Part shown: positions 9,448-20,841 of the stretch, piece by piece
Numbering within the stretch: position 1 is the stretch's first letter
How the letters are laid out: every line of letters begins with the position of its first letter
Notes under the pieces: generated by a model
The model's input: the letters and a program-made list of their open reading frames with translations, nothing else
The model's database searches: none
Told to the model about the DNA's origin: nothing
Source of the DNA: Eucalyptus grandis
Lineage: Eukaryota; Streptophyta; Magnoliopsida; Myrtales; Myrtaceae
NCBI RefSeq assembly: GCF_016545825.1
Contig: NC_052618.1
Span: 37,022,196-37,086,195 of the forward strand
Length of the DNA stretch: 64,000 bases
Reading direction: 5' to 3'
Position numbers and translations under genes: made by a program

Positions 9448-12400
9448 ATGGCTGGAAACAACCAAGTGCCCTTCAATGTCCCGAATGTTTTAAGACGTTC
9501 CTATGGTCGATTCGACCGATGCTATGGAAAATGTTCAACCCTCAGGGTCTGAATTTGTAGCAGCCAATGCTACGGGCCATTGGGCTAACACCAATTTTGG
9601 TGGTGTGGGTACAAGTCATACGACTGGTATGCCCGGGACTATTTTTCAGAACAGTGTAGGCCAAATGGCTTTTGGCTCTGTTTCTGGAGGGATGGTTCAA
9701 TGAACCTTACCTACCGTGATGGCAACACCTCCAGTTACAACTAATGAGAAACCGGAGAAATTTACCGGAGTGGGCTTTAAAAACAAAGGTGGCAGCGAAG
9801 ATGTACTTCTATCGACCATGCTCAATCTGACGAAATATTTATCGGAGGTGTGCTCGATAATTAGTCCAAATGAGCAAGATCTCACAACGCTCGGTGCGTT
9901 GGAGGCTTGGAAGCATGGGGACTTCTTATGCGATTATATCCTTAACTGTTTAGTGAATTCTCTTTATAATGTTTATTGTAATATTGAATCTGCTAAACAA
10001 TTATGGGAGTCCTTAGAAAAAAAAATACAAAACTGAGGATGCTGGCACTAAGAAATTTGTGATTGCCAAATTCTTGGACTACAAGATGGTGGATTCTAAA
10101 TCTGTCATGAGTTAGGTTCAAGAATTGCAATTAATTCTGAGTGACATCTCGGTTGAGGGAATGATGCTTAGTGAATCATTCCAAGTGGTAGCCATGATTG
10201 AGAAACTACCTCCGGGCTGGTTAGACTTCAAAAATTATTTGAAGCACAAACGGAATGAGATGAGCCTTGAAGATCTCATTTTGCGCCTCAGGATCGAGGA
10301 AGACAATAGAAGGAGTGCGAATCCTTCTTCGAGCCAAAAGGCCAACGTTGTGGAATCTTCCAAATCCAAGCAAGATAGAAAAAGGAAGATGTCTTTTCAA
10401 GGAAAAGGCAAGCAAAAGGAGCAGTTCCAGAAATTCCAAGGGACGTGTTTTATATGCAACAAGCCTGGCCATCGTGCTAAGGATTGCAAGAAGCGCTTGA
10501 AAAAAGGCAAGAACGAAGGTGCAACCCAGCAACTGAATTTGACAGAGCATGACAATATTGAGAGATTGTCTGCTGTGGTAATGTCTGAAGCATCTCTGAT
10601 GTCGAACACTAATGGCTGGTGGCTAGACACGGGTGCCACAAATCACATCTGTGCAGATAAACACATGTTCTCATCTTATGAGAAGGCTGAAGAAGATGAG
10701 AAGCTTTATATGGCTAACTCTGCATCAGCAAAGATCGTCGGAAGAGGAAAGGTGATCCTGAAGTTTACATCTGGCAAGGAGGTCGCCCGTGAATGTGCTG
10801 CATGTACCGATATTTGGAAAAATCTAATTTCTGGCCCTATACTTGTCAAGAAGGGTTTCAAAGTTGTATTTGAATCTGACAAGTTTGTACTTTCAAAAGG
10901 AGGGATGTATGTGGGGAAATGGTACTTATGTAATGACCTGTTTAAGGCCAATGTGGCTGTCATTGATGTAAACTCAAAGTATGTGTACCCAAAGACTATT
11001 GATAAAGAAAAGTCTTCGGTTTACCTTTGTTGTGTCTCCTTATCTATGGCATGGTAGATTAGGACATGTAAACTATGGTACAATGAAGAGAATAGCAAAC
11101 TTGGGGTTAATTCCAAGATTTGAGTTGGATGCCCGTTACAAGTGTGAGACTTGTGTTGAGGCCAAGTTTGCCAAGAAACCTTTCAAATCCATTGAAAGAA
11201 CAAGTGAACCTCTACAATTAATCCATAGTTATCTATGTGATTTAAAGTTTGTAGAAAGTATAGGTGGAAAGAAGTACTTCATCACATTTGTGGATGATTG
11301 TACTAGATTTTGCTATGTTTATTTACTAACTAGCAAAGATGAGACTATGAGCATGTTTGTCAAGTATAAAACTGAAGTTGAAAATCAACTTGATAAACGA
11401 ATCAAAGTGCTTAGGTCGATAGAGGAGGAGAATACAGTTCAATCAATTTGAAAGAGTTTTGTGCTAGTCATGGAATAATTCTCCAAACGACTGCACCTTA
11501 TACTCCACAACAAAATGGAGTTGCTGAACGATTGAACATGACACTAAAGGAGATAGCTAACGCCATGCTTTTGAGTTTAGGTTTACCTCGAACTTGTGGG
11601 GGAAGCGGTTTTAACTGCAAATTATATTCTTAATAAAATACCCCACAAAAAGACAGGTAAAACTCCATACGAGTTATGGAATGGAAAGTTGCCATCCTAC
11701 AATTTTCTAAAAGTGTCGGGGTGCTTGGCCAAGGTGGCGATTCCTCCTCCGAAACAAACTCGGTTGGGACCTAAAACGGTGGATTGCATATTCATCGGTT
11801 ATGCTCAAAATAGTAGCGCATATAGATTTTTGGTTCATAAATCTGAAAATGCGGAAATTCATGTCAATACAATCCTAGAATCAAGGGATGCTGAATTTTT
11901 TGAGGATATATATCCTGCAAAAAGAAATCAAGGAGAACTTTCTTAGAAAAGGCTTAGAGAATCAGAATATGAGAATGATGAAGTTGTGACCAAAGAAGCC
12001 GAACTTCGAAGGAGTAAAAGGTCTCGAATCGAAAAATCTTTCGGACCTGATTTTCTAACATACATGTTAGAAGGTGAGCCCCAAACATATAAAGAGGCAA
12101 TGTCATCTCCAGATGCTCCTTTCTGGAAAGAAGCTGTTGACAATGAAATCCATTATATCCTAAGTAACCATACTTGGGAATTGGTTGATCTTCCACCTGG
12201 AAATAAACCAATTGAATGTAAATGGATTTTCAAAAAAAAAAAAACTAAAGGCTAATGGTTTCATTGATAAGTACAAAGCTCGGCTTGTAGGTTTAGACAA
12301 AAAGAGAGTCTTGACTACTTTGATACTTATTCACCTATCACAAGAATAACATCAGTAAGGATGTTGATTGCTATAGCTTTGCTATACAATTTGCAAATAC

Positions 12401-13600
12401 ATCAAATGGATGTGAAAACTGCATTTTTAAATGGTGATCTCGACGAGGAGATTTATATGGAACAACTTGAAGGGTTCAAGGTCAAAGGACAAGAACACAA
12501 AGTGTGTAGACTTGTCAAATCATTGCATGGACTTAAACAAGCTCCTAAGCAATGGCATGAGAAATTTGACCGGGTAATAATTCAAAATGGGTATAGAATC
12601 AATGAGTGTGACAAATGTGTGTACACTAAATCCACTACAATTGGATATGTACTTATTTGTCTATATGTTGATGACTTGTTAATTTTTGGAGATAACATTG
12701 AGGTCATCAAAATCACCAAGAACATTCTCAAGAAGAACTTTGAGATGAAAGATTTAGGTGTTGCAAATGTTATACTCAGCATCACAATTCTAAGGAATTC
12801 GATGGCTTAGGTTTAACACAATCTCATTACATTGAAAAGGTATTTGAGAGATTTAAAGGATTCGGCATTAAAGATGCAAACAATCCTTTTCTTCCACACC
12901 TAACTTTAATAAAGAACACTGGAAATAGTGTTAGACATCTAGAATAATCTCAAGTAATCGGCAGCATCATGTATATCATGAATTGCACTAGACCTGATAT
13001 TGCGTACTCAGTAAGCAAACTGAGTAGATATACCAGTAACCCAGGTCATGAGCATTGGAATGCTTTGATGAGAGTATTAGGATATTTGAAAAGGACAAAA
13101 GACTATGTTCTACAATATGGCAAATATCTAGCTGTTTTGGAAGGTTATTATGATGCAAACTGGATTTCAGATTTTGATGAATCAAAATCGACTAGCGGAT
13201 ATGTGTTCACGCTAGGAGGTGCTGCAGTGTCATGGAAATCCTCTAAACAAACTATAATAACACGCTCTACAATGGAATTGGAGTTTGTTGCTTTGGATAA
13301 AGCTGCTGAAGAAGCGAGAATGGCTTCGACATTTTTAGAAGATGTTCCAATGTGGCCAAAACCTATGCCTGCAATTTGCATACACTTTGTGACAATCAAG
13401 CGGCAATTGCAAGGGCACATAATGTGATTTATAATAGTAAGTCTAGACATATTCATCGTAGACATAACACCGTAAGGCGTTGCTCTCAAATGGAATAATT
13501 TCTTTAGACTTTGTAAAGTCAAAGGAAAATATTGCGGATCCGCCGACAAAGGTTTGTCAAAAGAGCAGATAAACTGCGCATCGAGGGAAATGGGTTTAAG
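9448..13600 (+). pseudogene. Degenerate Copia gag-pol
   Basis: Frames joined by stops and shifts show, in order: gag with EAWKHGDFLCDYI and LYNVYC motifs (about 9720-10330); a CCHC zinc knuckle CFICNKPGHRAKDC (10446-10487); a protease-like WWLDTGATNHIC (about 10618); an integrase zinc region starting HGRLGH (about 11046); reverse transcriptase with MDVKTAFLNGD (about 12405) and YVDDLLIF (about 12664); and RNase H near 13150-13330. In the integrase core the expected first catalytic aspartate of an HSDLCD-type motif is tyrosine (HSYLCD, TAT at 11230-11232). The element cannot encode a complete enzyme set and would need help in trans. Confidence 0.85.
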
Positions 13601-14180
13601 AGCCTTAACCCAATAAAGAGATTCCAGGTGGAAACCTAACCTATGCGATTGGAGATCCCATGGTCTAGGTTCAATAGGACAACGCAAATTTTGGAAACTC
13701 TAGTGTAAGCACTGTCTACCATTCCTATGATGCAACAGTGCTTTCCTACAGCGTTATTAAGGGTACGCTATGCGTTTAATGATTCCTATAACTTAGAATA
13801 TAACATTTAAGTGAGATATGGTAGGATGTCTTTAATAGGAATGCACCTATATGCGTGGAGCTGGCCGACTCTATGAAAATCTTTAAAGGCTAGATTTTTT
13901 AAAGCACGCATGAATCCCGAGAGGTTCAAGGCCGAAAGAACGAACACAACCGAGAACCAATCTTGAATTGGAAATACTTCGTGTGAGGTTTATTGTCTAG
14001 GCTTACACAAACAACTGGCGATTCAAGGCTTAGTCCATCGACTAGTTAAGTAAGTCCGATAAGCTTTCACTAAAGAAGGTTCAAAGCGAAAGCTACCTAT
14101 CTTGATGCGGTTTATTTGACCAGGCATGCTCAGATTCCTTCGAGTCAAAAATGTTTTGTTGATCCATTAATGTGGGGGAT

Positions 14181-14824
14181 TGTTATAATTATGGTTATAA
14201 TTATGGTTAATGGATCAACGAATGCCAATAAATTAAGATACGTCTTTTCTATTCACGTATCTCTTTTTAGACTCATGAATTCCTTAAACTTTTATGTTCA
14301 CGTATCTATTGAATTCATGAACTTCCTAGATACATGTATCTTTTAATTTATGTATTTATTGAGTTCATGAATCTCTTGAATTCACGTATCTCTGGATTCG
14401 TGAATCTCTTGAATTCATGTATCTCTTGATTCATGAATTTCGTGGATACATGCGTCTATTTAATTCATGTATCTCTTATGTACATGAACTAAAAATCTCT
14501 ATAAATAGATGGGAGCATAGAGCTTCATTATGATTTTTGGTTTTTCCGACTCGATTCCAAAAAGGCTTTGATACACTTTTCTACTCTTCTGAATTTTCTG
14601 AGTGTGCTGGTTCAATTGAACGGTTCGACTGAGTCCTGTTTGCATAGTGCTAATCCAAACAGGTTCGAGGTGTTGTATCTTGGGAGGCATAGTTCGTGAA
14701 TCTGTGGAGCACCATTGGCGGGAACTAATTGCCTTAAGGAGATTTGGATATCCCTACCTCACCTCCAATTTCATGTTCTGATTGCAACAAACAGTTTGTG
14801 TTTTCTTTTGGATTATTTTCAACA
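14181..14824 (+). repeat. 3' LTR of the 8.75-kb-site Copia element
   Basis: This LTR is near-identical to 8752-9395 and preceded by a purine-rich tract TGTGGGGGAT (14171-14180) that would serve as the polypurine primer. Its TATAAATA box lies near 14500. Confidence 0.9.
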
Positions 14825-14829
14825 TGGTG

Positions 14830-15264
14830 TTCTACAGCAAGAAAAATAAGTCAAGCTTTACTGAGTGAAAGTTACTATGCGAAGACGTGTCTTCACGACG
14901 TTGGAAAATACCTCCATGAAAAAGAAAAGCTCAACACACGCCGTCGACATCGCAACACGTAGCACTTGGTTCGATGCAAATGCTAAGTGCACCGGTGCTC
15001 TAAGGTTGCCTAGGAAATGAGGCTTCGATATAAAGTTAAAGAATAACAAAAAGAAAGAGAGAAGTGTGGAATTTTCAGTATATTCTGATATGTTGATAAA
15101 TAATACATGAGTCTATTTATAAGTTTTATTGAATAATTATTTAAGGTAATAAGTAAACAATACGAAATATAATCAATCAATGATATGCGCTATCAAATAA
15201 GATATATACATTATCCTTTGAGATATGCAGGATAAGTAAATATCATGATATCATTAAGACAAGG
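14830..15264. other. Right remnant of the unclassified insertion
   Basis: This is sequence on the far side of the Copia element that belongs to the same host insertion as 8008-8746. It is AT-rich toward the right end and holds no recognisable gene. Confidence 0.4.
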
Positions 15265-16576
15265 AATGAATTGATAAATATTAGGTTGGTTAAATAATGG
15301 TAGTACGGATAGTTGTTTGTTCCTTCATGCTTTTAATATTAGTTTTTTGTGCTTTAGTGTTTCGTATATGAGATAGGCCACCAACCACTCCGTCCCCTCT
15401 GGTGTCTCTCTCTCACACTTCTTATCCAATTACCTCAAAAACAAAAGGAAAATAATTTACATTTATTTTTGAAGCCCAGAAAAGACTATGCGACCCAATG
15501 ATCAAAACAAAAAGAAGAAAAAGAAACATTGTAAAGAATTTCGGATAGGAGGTTTGCTTAGTCATCGCTTGTAATAGTGCGTCGCATGTTGAACCAAACA
15601 CTCTCAAAGGTGGTTCAGTCAAAAGGACATTAACTTAGATGAAAATTTTCCAACTAATAATGATTATCCTCTGTTCTATGGAATCCTTACCTAAAACCCT
15701 TTTTGTCCCTCTGGTACTCCGAATGTATCGTCATGTTGCAATGATGGTCTCTAAAGTGGATAATAAGCCTTTTGGTTTTAGGTCTCATTTGGTGAATTAG
15801 GCAACATATTCAACGGCACAAGTGCTTCTTGTTTACAATGTCTTGTCAAAGACATATCAGTGTTGTATTTTATTTTTGGAAATATTTCTAAAGGAAAAAA
15901 CAGAAAAAGTACAACCGATATGGACAATAAGTACAAATTAGGGTTAGGTAAGCTTCCAGATTTGTGTTGGGAAAAAGAAAATAATGAGAATACCGTATGA
16001 CAATTTTGATATTTTTCTAAAAACTCTCAACAAGGAAATAATTGAAAACAATGTATAGTGTTTTTAATAAAAAAAAATACTGAGAAGTTAAAAATATGAG
16101 ACGGAAAACAATGAATTTATAATAGTCTTTTAGAACAGATGCAACCATTGTGAACATATACTTTTTCAAAAGACATTAAAATTTTGGAAAAAATAAAATT
16201 AAAATAATCATTTTTTAATTCTGAATTTATGACTTCTGAAATTAATGTTTGAACAAATACGACTTTCAAAGGTTATAAGACGCTTAGTAATTGTTAGGAA
16301 AAAATTATAAATTCTAATAATAAAAAAAAATACAAAAATAAATAACTGTCATTGATAAGTGTTGAAGTGCGCCTACTAATTGTGCATCTGTAAGTGATTA
16401 TTGTAGGATCTAGCCCACTTAGCCCACCACCTTCAATTGTTAAGTTAGAAAATTTCTTCAGTTATATATTGGCCCACACACTCATACATTTCCTATATGG
16501 GATAGGGCACTTCATTGTTTATTTCACAAACAAACCGCCAACAGTTTGTAGAAGAACAATGAACTGCTATACTAGA
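15265..16576. repeat. Duplication copy A, second tract
   Basis: It matches copy B at 43797-44340. Examples are TAAATATTAGGTTGGT at 15277 and 43806, GAAGCCCAGAAAAGACTATG against GGAGCCCAGAAAAGACAATG, and a TGATTATCC...TGTTCTATGGAATCC block near 15661 and 44168. The MYB exon 2 sequence present in copy B (44863-45367) is missing here; the expected position holds AT-rich DNA. No gene is recognised between 15800 and 16576. Confidence 0.7.
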
Positions 16577-16704
16577 GCTTACTTGTTCCAAGAAGATCGT
16601 GTAGTTTGATGATGATCTCATCATCTTCTTCAATTAAATTTACCCACTCGAGTTTGGCTGCAAGTAATTGATCCACTAGAGGCGGCAGCTCTTGCCACAA
16701 TATA
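16577..16704 (-). pseudogene. MYB exon 1 relic, 3' half
   Basis: On the minus strand this reads CGKSCRL, a stop where the intact gene has arginine, then WINYLQP, followed by frame disruption, and ends at a preserved donor-like AGTAAGCTC junction. It aligns base for base with exon 1 of the intact MYB at 45592-45716, including the exon-intron boundary. It is a dead paralogue: premature stop, shifted frame, exon 2 gone, and the 5' half moved to 37447-37496 by a 20.7 kb retrotransposon insertion. Confidence 0.85.
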
Positions 16705-16826
16705 TAAGAATAATTGTGACTCATATGATATTATTAATGGTTTAATAATTATTCAAATGCTAAACACGTATTGGATATGAAGAGTTGTAATTTTTACGAA
16801 GATAACATATATAAAGTTGCAACAAT

Positions 16827-17697
16827 GGGATAAGCACACTAATAGTGCCATAAGTTGTGTACGGCGCTCACTTTGGTGCCAAAAGTTTCCGTCGGATCAC
16901 TTAAGTGCCAAATCGGAAGAAAACGCTCACTTTGGTGCCACCGGCAAAGATTCTGGCCAAAATGATTTTTAAAAAAAAAAAAATCGATAAGCCTTTAAAT
17001 GACGTCGTTTTCGGTCCTCCTTAAGAAAACGACGTCGTTTTGCCATCCTACATGGATGGCTTCATGGAAACGACGCCGTTTAGCTTACATGGGGAAGAAA
17101 TTAGGGTTTCGACGGGGTCGAAGTCGTGGCCGTCGTCGGGGTTGGGGTTGGGGTCGGGGGCTGCTGCCACCGTCAGTGGCCATCATCGAGGTCGGGGTCG
17201 AAGCTACGGCCATCGAGTGGCCATCGTCGAGGTCGGGGTTTGAGCCGCGGCCGTCGAGTGGCCATCGTCGCGGTCGGGGTCGAGGTCGGGGTCGGAGCTA
17301 CGGCCGCCGAGTGGCCATCGTCGGGGTCGGGGTCGGGGTTAAGGTCGGAGCCGCTGCCGTTGAGTGGCCATCGTCGGGGTTAGGGTCGAGGTCGGGGTCG
17401 AAGTCGTGGCCGCCGAGGCAAGGACGGCGACGGCCGGAGATTAGGGTTTTGAATTGGGGGAGACACCAAACGACGTCGTTTTGGTATTTGGATGCTGACT
17501 CAACTCTCCGACGAGCCACGTCGGCGTAAAAAATTAATAAAAAAAAAGGCCACGTCGGATTTCCAGCCAATTTCGTCGGAGTTGGCACCAAAGTGAGCGT
17601 TTTTCAAATTTTTTGGCACTTAAGTGATCCGACGGAAACTTTTGGCACCAAAGTGAGCGCCGTACACAACTTATGGCACCATTAGTGTACTTATCCC
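16827..17697. mobile_element. Non-autonomous MULE, 871 bp (family GGGATAAG)
   Basis: The exact 10-base target duplication is TTGCAACAAT (16817-16826 and 17698-17707). Long inverted ends run GGGATAAGCACACTAATAG... with a GTGTACGGCGCTCACTTTGG core on both sides. The interior has no transposase. It holds a GTCGGGGTCGGGGT minisatellite (about 17110-17420) and several AAACGACGTCGTTTT palindromes (17028, 17468 and a GCC variant at 17068). Related copies are at 30171-31103 and 58203-58666. Confidence 0.9.
17110..17420 (+). repeat. GTCGGGGTCGGGGT minisatellite in a MULE
   Basis: Short G-rich units mix with a longer unit containing GTGGCCATCGTCG, which appears about six times. All plus-strand frames stay open through it and give Arg/Gly-rich peptides, an artefact of the repeat. 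The G-runs could form G-quadruplexes. Confidence 0.75.
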
Positions 17698-17876
17698 TTG
17701 CAACAATCAAGAAGTCTCAATTTTTGTGAAGATAAAATATTCTATGTGCTTTGATGGAAGGCATTTATTGAGCGGATCTATTGATAGCTTATAAAAGGAG
17801 TTTGGTCCTCCGTCCCTCCACACAGAGAATGAATAGTTGTATTCTATCATCCATCATAAAATATGTGAGTGTTGAA

Positions 17877-18110
17877 CACCTGAAATATCAAAAATTGACA
17901 CAAAAGGATACTTAAATGCCAAAATTGGAGCAAAATGAATCACTTAAGTGCTAACAGCGAGAAGATCCGGCCAAAATGTTTATGTGGCGATTTTTTAGTG
18001 AGGTAAGTACAAAACGACATCGTTTTGCTGCTGACGTTGGTAAATAATTAATATAAAAATTAATTAAATTAAATTTAAAACTAAATTTATTTAAAAACAA
18101 AAAAAAAAAG

Positions 18111-18163
<53 letters not shown>

Positions 18164-18564
18164 GAGAGAGAGGGATGGGGATTGCAAGCGGCGAGGTCGG
18201 GAAGGGCCGGTGACCCCGGCCAATTGGAGGCGAGGTCGCGGCCCTTCCCGGCAACGGCGGGGAGGCGGCGGCGGTGAGGGCACAGCTCTTAGCCACCTAC
18301 AACTCTCTTCCCCCCTTATAATTTAATTTAATTAATTTTTTATATTAAAATTCAAATTCGTGCCAAAAATGACGTCGTTTTTGTGTTTTTTGCTAAGTCG
18401 CTCTCCAAAGTGAGCCACGTAAGTGAGCAAAATTAATAAAAAAAATTACCACATAGGATTTCCAGCGGAGTTCGACGAATGTGGCACTCAAGTGTCCCAT
18501 TTTTAAAAAGAAATGGCACTCAAGTGTTACTTTTCTACTTTGACACTTGGGGTATACTTTTGCC
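17877..18564. mobile_element. Non-autonomous MULE, 688 bp (divergent relative)
   Basis: The exact 10-base target duplication is TAAAATATGT (17867-17876 and 18565-18574). The inverted ends are worn but alignable, ending in ACTTAAATGCC and ACTTGAGTGCC. It carries the same kind of palindromes (ACGACATCGTTTT at 18013, TGACGTCGTTTTT near 18368) and a 48-bp GA microsatellite (18112-18160). No coding sequence. Confidence 0.8.
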
Positions 18565-18794
18565 TAAAATATGTTAAGAAAAAGCTGGTTAAGGGAGACA
18601 AATTAGATTTCATTGTTTTTCCTATTTTTGCAACTTTCAAAAGCTCGAGGTTGTTGCTTTCTCAAGGTTATTACTTTCTCAAAGTTATTATGGATAAAGA
18701 TATACGTTAATCTCTCTTCTTTTGAATAAATCATAAAGATATAAGATTCTTTTATTTTGAATTTCCACGTTTTCACTTACATTATTGCTACAAA

Positions 18795-18806
18795 TGGTAT
18801 CAGAGC
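18795..18806 (+). other. Primer-binding site of the old Copia
   Basis: TGGTATCAGAGC, complementary to the 3' end of initiator methionine tRNA, sits two bases after the LTR end, as in most plant Copia elements. Confidence 0.85.
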
Positions 18807-19889
18807 ATCATTTAGGATCTCATGATTTTTCGAATTACTAAAATATATATGGTTCCATTAATGCTCTCCTAGTAATGCTTGTTAAAAACATACATACATC
18901 GTATTGATTAATTCGAGTATTTGCTTAATGAAATCGCACTTAAATTGTTTGGGTTTAGTGCTCTTGGCATATATATATAGTTTCATGTTTTCCAGCATGT
19001 TGACTTTTCTGTTAAATGGATTCACATATTTATATATGAATTGACATAGATTCTTAAGGTTTAAGGATGCATAATTTGATTCTCATACCTTTATGACAAT
19101 TTTATCACAAAAGTGATTAAATCTTAACATTTAAAGATAATCAAATGATGAAACAATTATTGTGTATTACACTTTAAAAAAAAAACTAAATTATGAATGG
19201 TTTGTTAGTCAACAAAGTGGCCGAACCTCAAGATCTCTTGAACTTTTTAAATTGTATAATATTGTATTTAATTGCCCACAATCAATTGATGGTATGACTG
19301 AAATTGATATGTTACATATCCTTATTGTCGTCATAGGTATGTTGAAGTTCATTTATTACAAGAACTTAGGGATTCACCCAAAGGTTAATCAATTTTATAT
19401 AATTTATGAACATAATAGTGGGTATTTCATATCTCTTGTTAGATTTGTTTGTATATCCAAAGATAGCAAATAAATCTTAATCATATCTATTTATAATTAT
19501 CAAATAAAATTTGTTAGCATCATTATGGTTTAATGTATATCGTAGGATCACCCAAAGGAGAATTATGATGTAGGTGTATTGTTTTATTTAAATATGATTA
19601 TGTGATATTCTTAAAGCACTAATGTATGAGTGTGGTCTTGCATAGTTGCAATATTTGTACCCGTTTCTCTTCATTCCCATGCTTCACTTATTCCTTTATT
19701 TAATGGAATTAATTTCTCTAATTGGCGTGAACAAGTTTAGTTTCACTTAGGTATCATGGATCTTGATTTAGCACTTCAAATTGAAGAATCAACAACTATT
19801 ACTAATGAGAGCAGCAATAATTAAAAGTTTTTTCATAAAGCTTGGGAAAAATTGAATAGATTATTGCAAACAGCGTAAAGCCTACTCTT
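18807..19889 (+). pseudogene. Old Copia leader and gag N-terminus
   Basis: AT-rich leader, then from about 19660 a decayed gag reading ASLIPLFNGINFSNWREQV and FHLGIMDLDLALQIEE in broken frames. This Copia gag start motif (LNFSNWxE-like) is cut at 19889 by the SIRE-type element; the gag resumes at 29418. Confidence 0.7.
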
Positions 19890-20779
19890 TGTTGGAGAAA
19901 TCCTCGTGAAGAGTTTTGAAGTTGACAAATGTTTCCGTCGCCTAGTCGAAGGTCACGGACTTCGTTGGTTAAAGTCCGAAGACTTCCGGACAGCCGAGAC
20001 TCAAGACTCAAAGTCTATCCTCATTGACATCACGATCCGTTGAAGAAAGGTTATCCCGAACCTGGATGTTTTGTTCAGGGATTTAACCTTATCATCGGAG
20101 AAGATCTCGTGGCTGGAGAAGACGTATCGAATCCTTTGATTGATCAAGATTGATTCAATGACTGAAGATTCGATGATTGTCTAAATATTATTGGAAGGTT
20201 CTACTTATGGAAATCGAGATCCCGATTGTATGGGCGAACAGATTGATGGGCTATCAACACGTTCCTTTAATAGCTCGAACGATCTTCCTAATTGATTCCG
20301 TCCAACGGGTATATTGGAGGAATTCCTTTGGAAAGTGCCAATGGGTATGATGGCATAAAGGAGTATATAAGGAAGACGTTCTTAGTTGTTTAAAGAGAGT
20401 GCGCGATAGAAGAATTCCAAAGTCCGAAGCTCCTATTTGTTTAGATAAATCTCTTGAGCGAATACTTGTATACAAAAGAGAGTCTATATTTGTGAGAGAC
20501 CTTGAGGAGGTGTGATAGAACATCTACACTTTGTGGAATCAAGGCAAAGCTGTGCTGTAACTTCTCTTTTGATCATAGTGAAATCCAGCCAGTGGGCACA
20601 CGGTGCGGAAGAGTGGACGTAGGCTTGGAATAAGCCGAACCACTATAAATCATGTGTTTGATTTTCTCTCCCTTACTCTCTCTACATCGATCGTATTTCA
20701 ATCTGTTTCTTCCGTATTTGAGAAAAATTGTTTGTGCGCCTATTCACCCCCCCTCTAGGTGTTTATACTAGCAATATCA
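19890..20779 (+). repeat. 5' LTR of the SIRE-type element
   Basis: 890 bp with TG...CA ends. A TATATAAG box at 20364-20371 is the probable promoter. It matches the 3' LTR apart from about 25 small differences, many of them one-base indels near 19930-20120. Confidence 0.9.
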
Positions 20780-20781
20780 AT

Positions 20782-20793
20782 TGGTATCAGAGC
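20782..20793 (+). other. Primer-binding site of the SIRE-type element
   Basis: TGGTATCAGAGC, matching initiator methionine tRNA, starts two bases after the 5' LTR. Confidence 0.9.
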
Positions 20794-20841
20794 CTGTGTA
20801 CTTACTTTATTTGAAGTGTTTTACTTCATAGTAAAAGATCC

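Larger units (their letters stand above)
8752..14824 (+). mobile_element. Complete Copia LTR retrotransposon, 6.07 kb
   Basis: Two 644-bp LTRs (8752-9395 and 14181-14824) begin TGTTATAA and end TCAACA. The exact 5-base target duplication TGGTG lies at 8747-8751 and 14825-14829. The order is gag, zinc knuckle, protease, integrase, reverse transcriptase, RNase H, which defines Copia. By eye the LTRs differ at roughly 16 positions, so insertion is fairly recent. The reading frame is broken by several stops and frameshifts, and no long polyprotein survives. The bases after the 5' LTR (ATCTTAAGGCAATTA) do not match the usual initiator-methionine primer site. Confidence 0.9.
8008..15264. mobile_element. 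Compound insertion in copy A, unclassified host element
   Basis: The copy A/B alignment stops near 8008 (GGCTCATGG) and resumes near 15265 (GGAATGAATTGATAAAT), while copy B is continuous around 43793-43815. The inserted DNA is a Copia element (8752-14824) inside about 1.2 kb of other sequence. The outer ends are loosely inverted: TATTAGGATATTTACTT on the left and ATATCATGATATTTACTT when the right end is inverted. CATGG/CAAGG could be a worn 5-base target duplication. I cannot assign a superfamily. The left part is dominated by a long inverted repeat. Confidence 0.55.
16705..18792 (+). repeat. 5' LTR of the old Copia, interrupted by two MULEs
   Basis: After removing 16827-17697 and 17877-18564 with one copy of each target site, about 510 bp remain. 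The right end (ACGTTAATCTCTCTTCTTTTG through ATTATTGCTACA) aligns with 37318-37446, which identifies both as LTR ends. The left end is approximate. Confidence 0.65.

Noticed and set aside
17000..17530. Arg/Gly-rich proteins from plus-strand frames
   Set aside because: All are readings of the GTCGGGGT minisatellite within a MULE.
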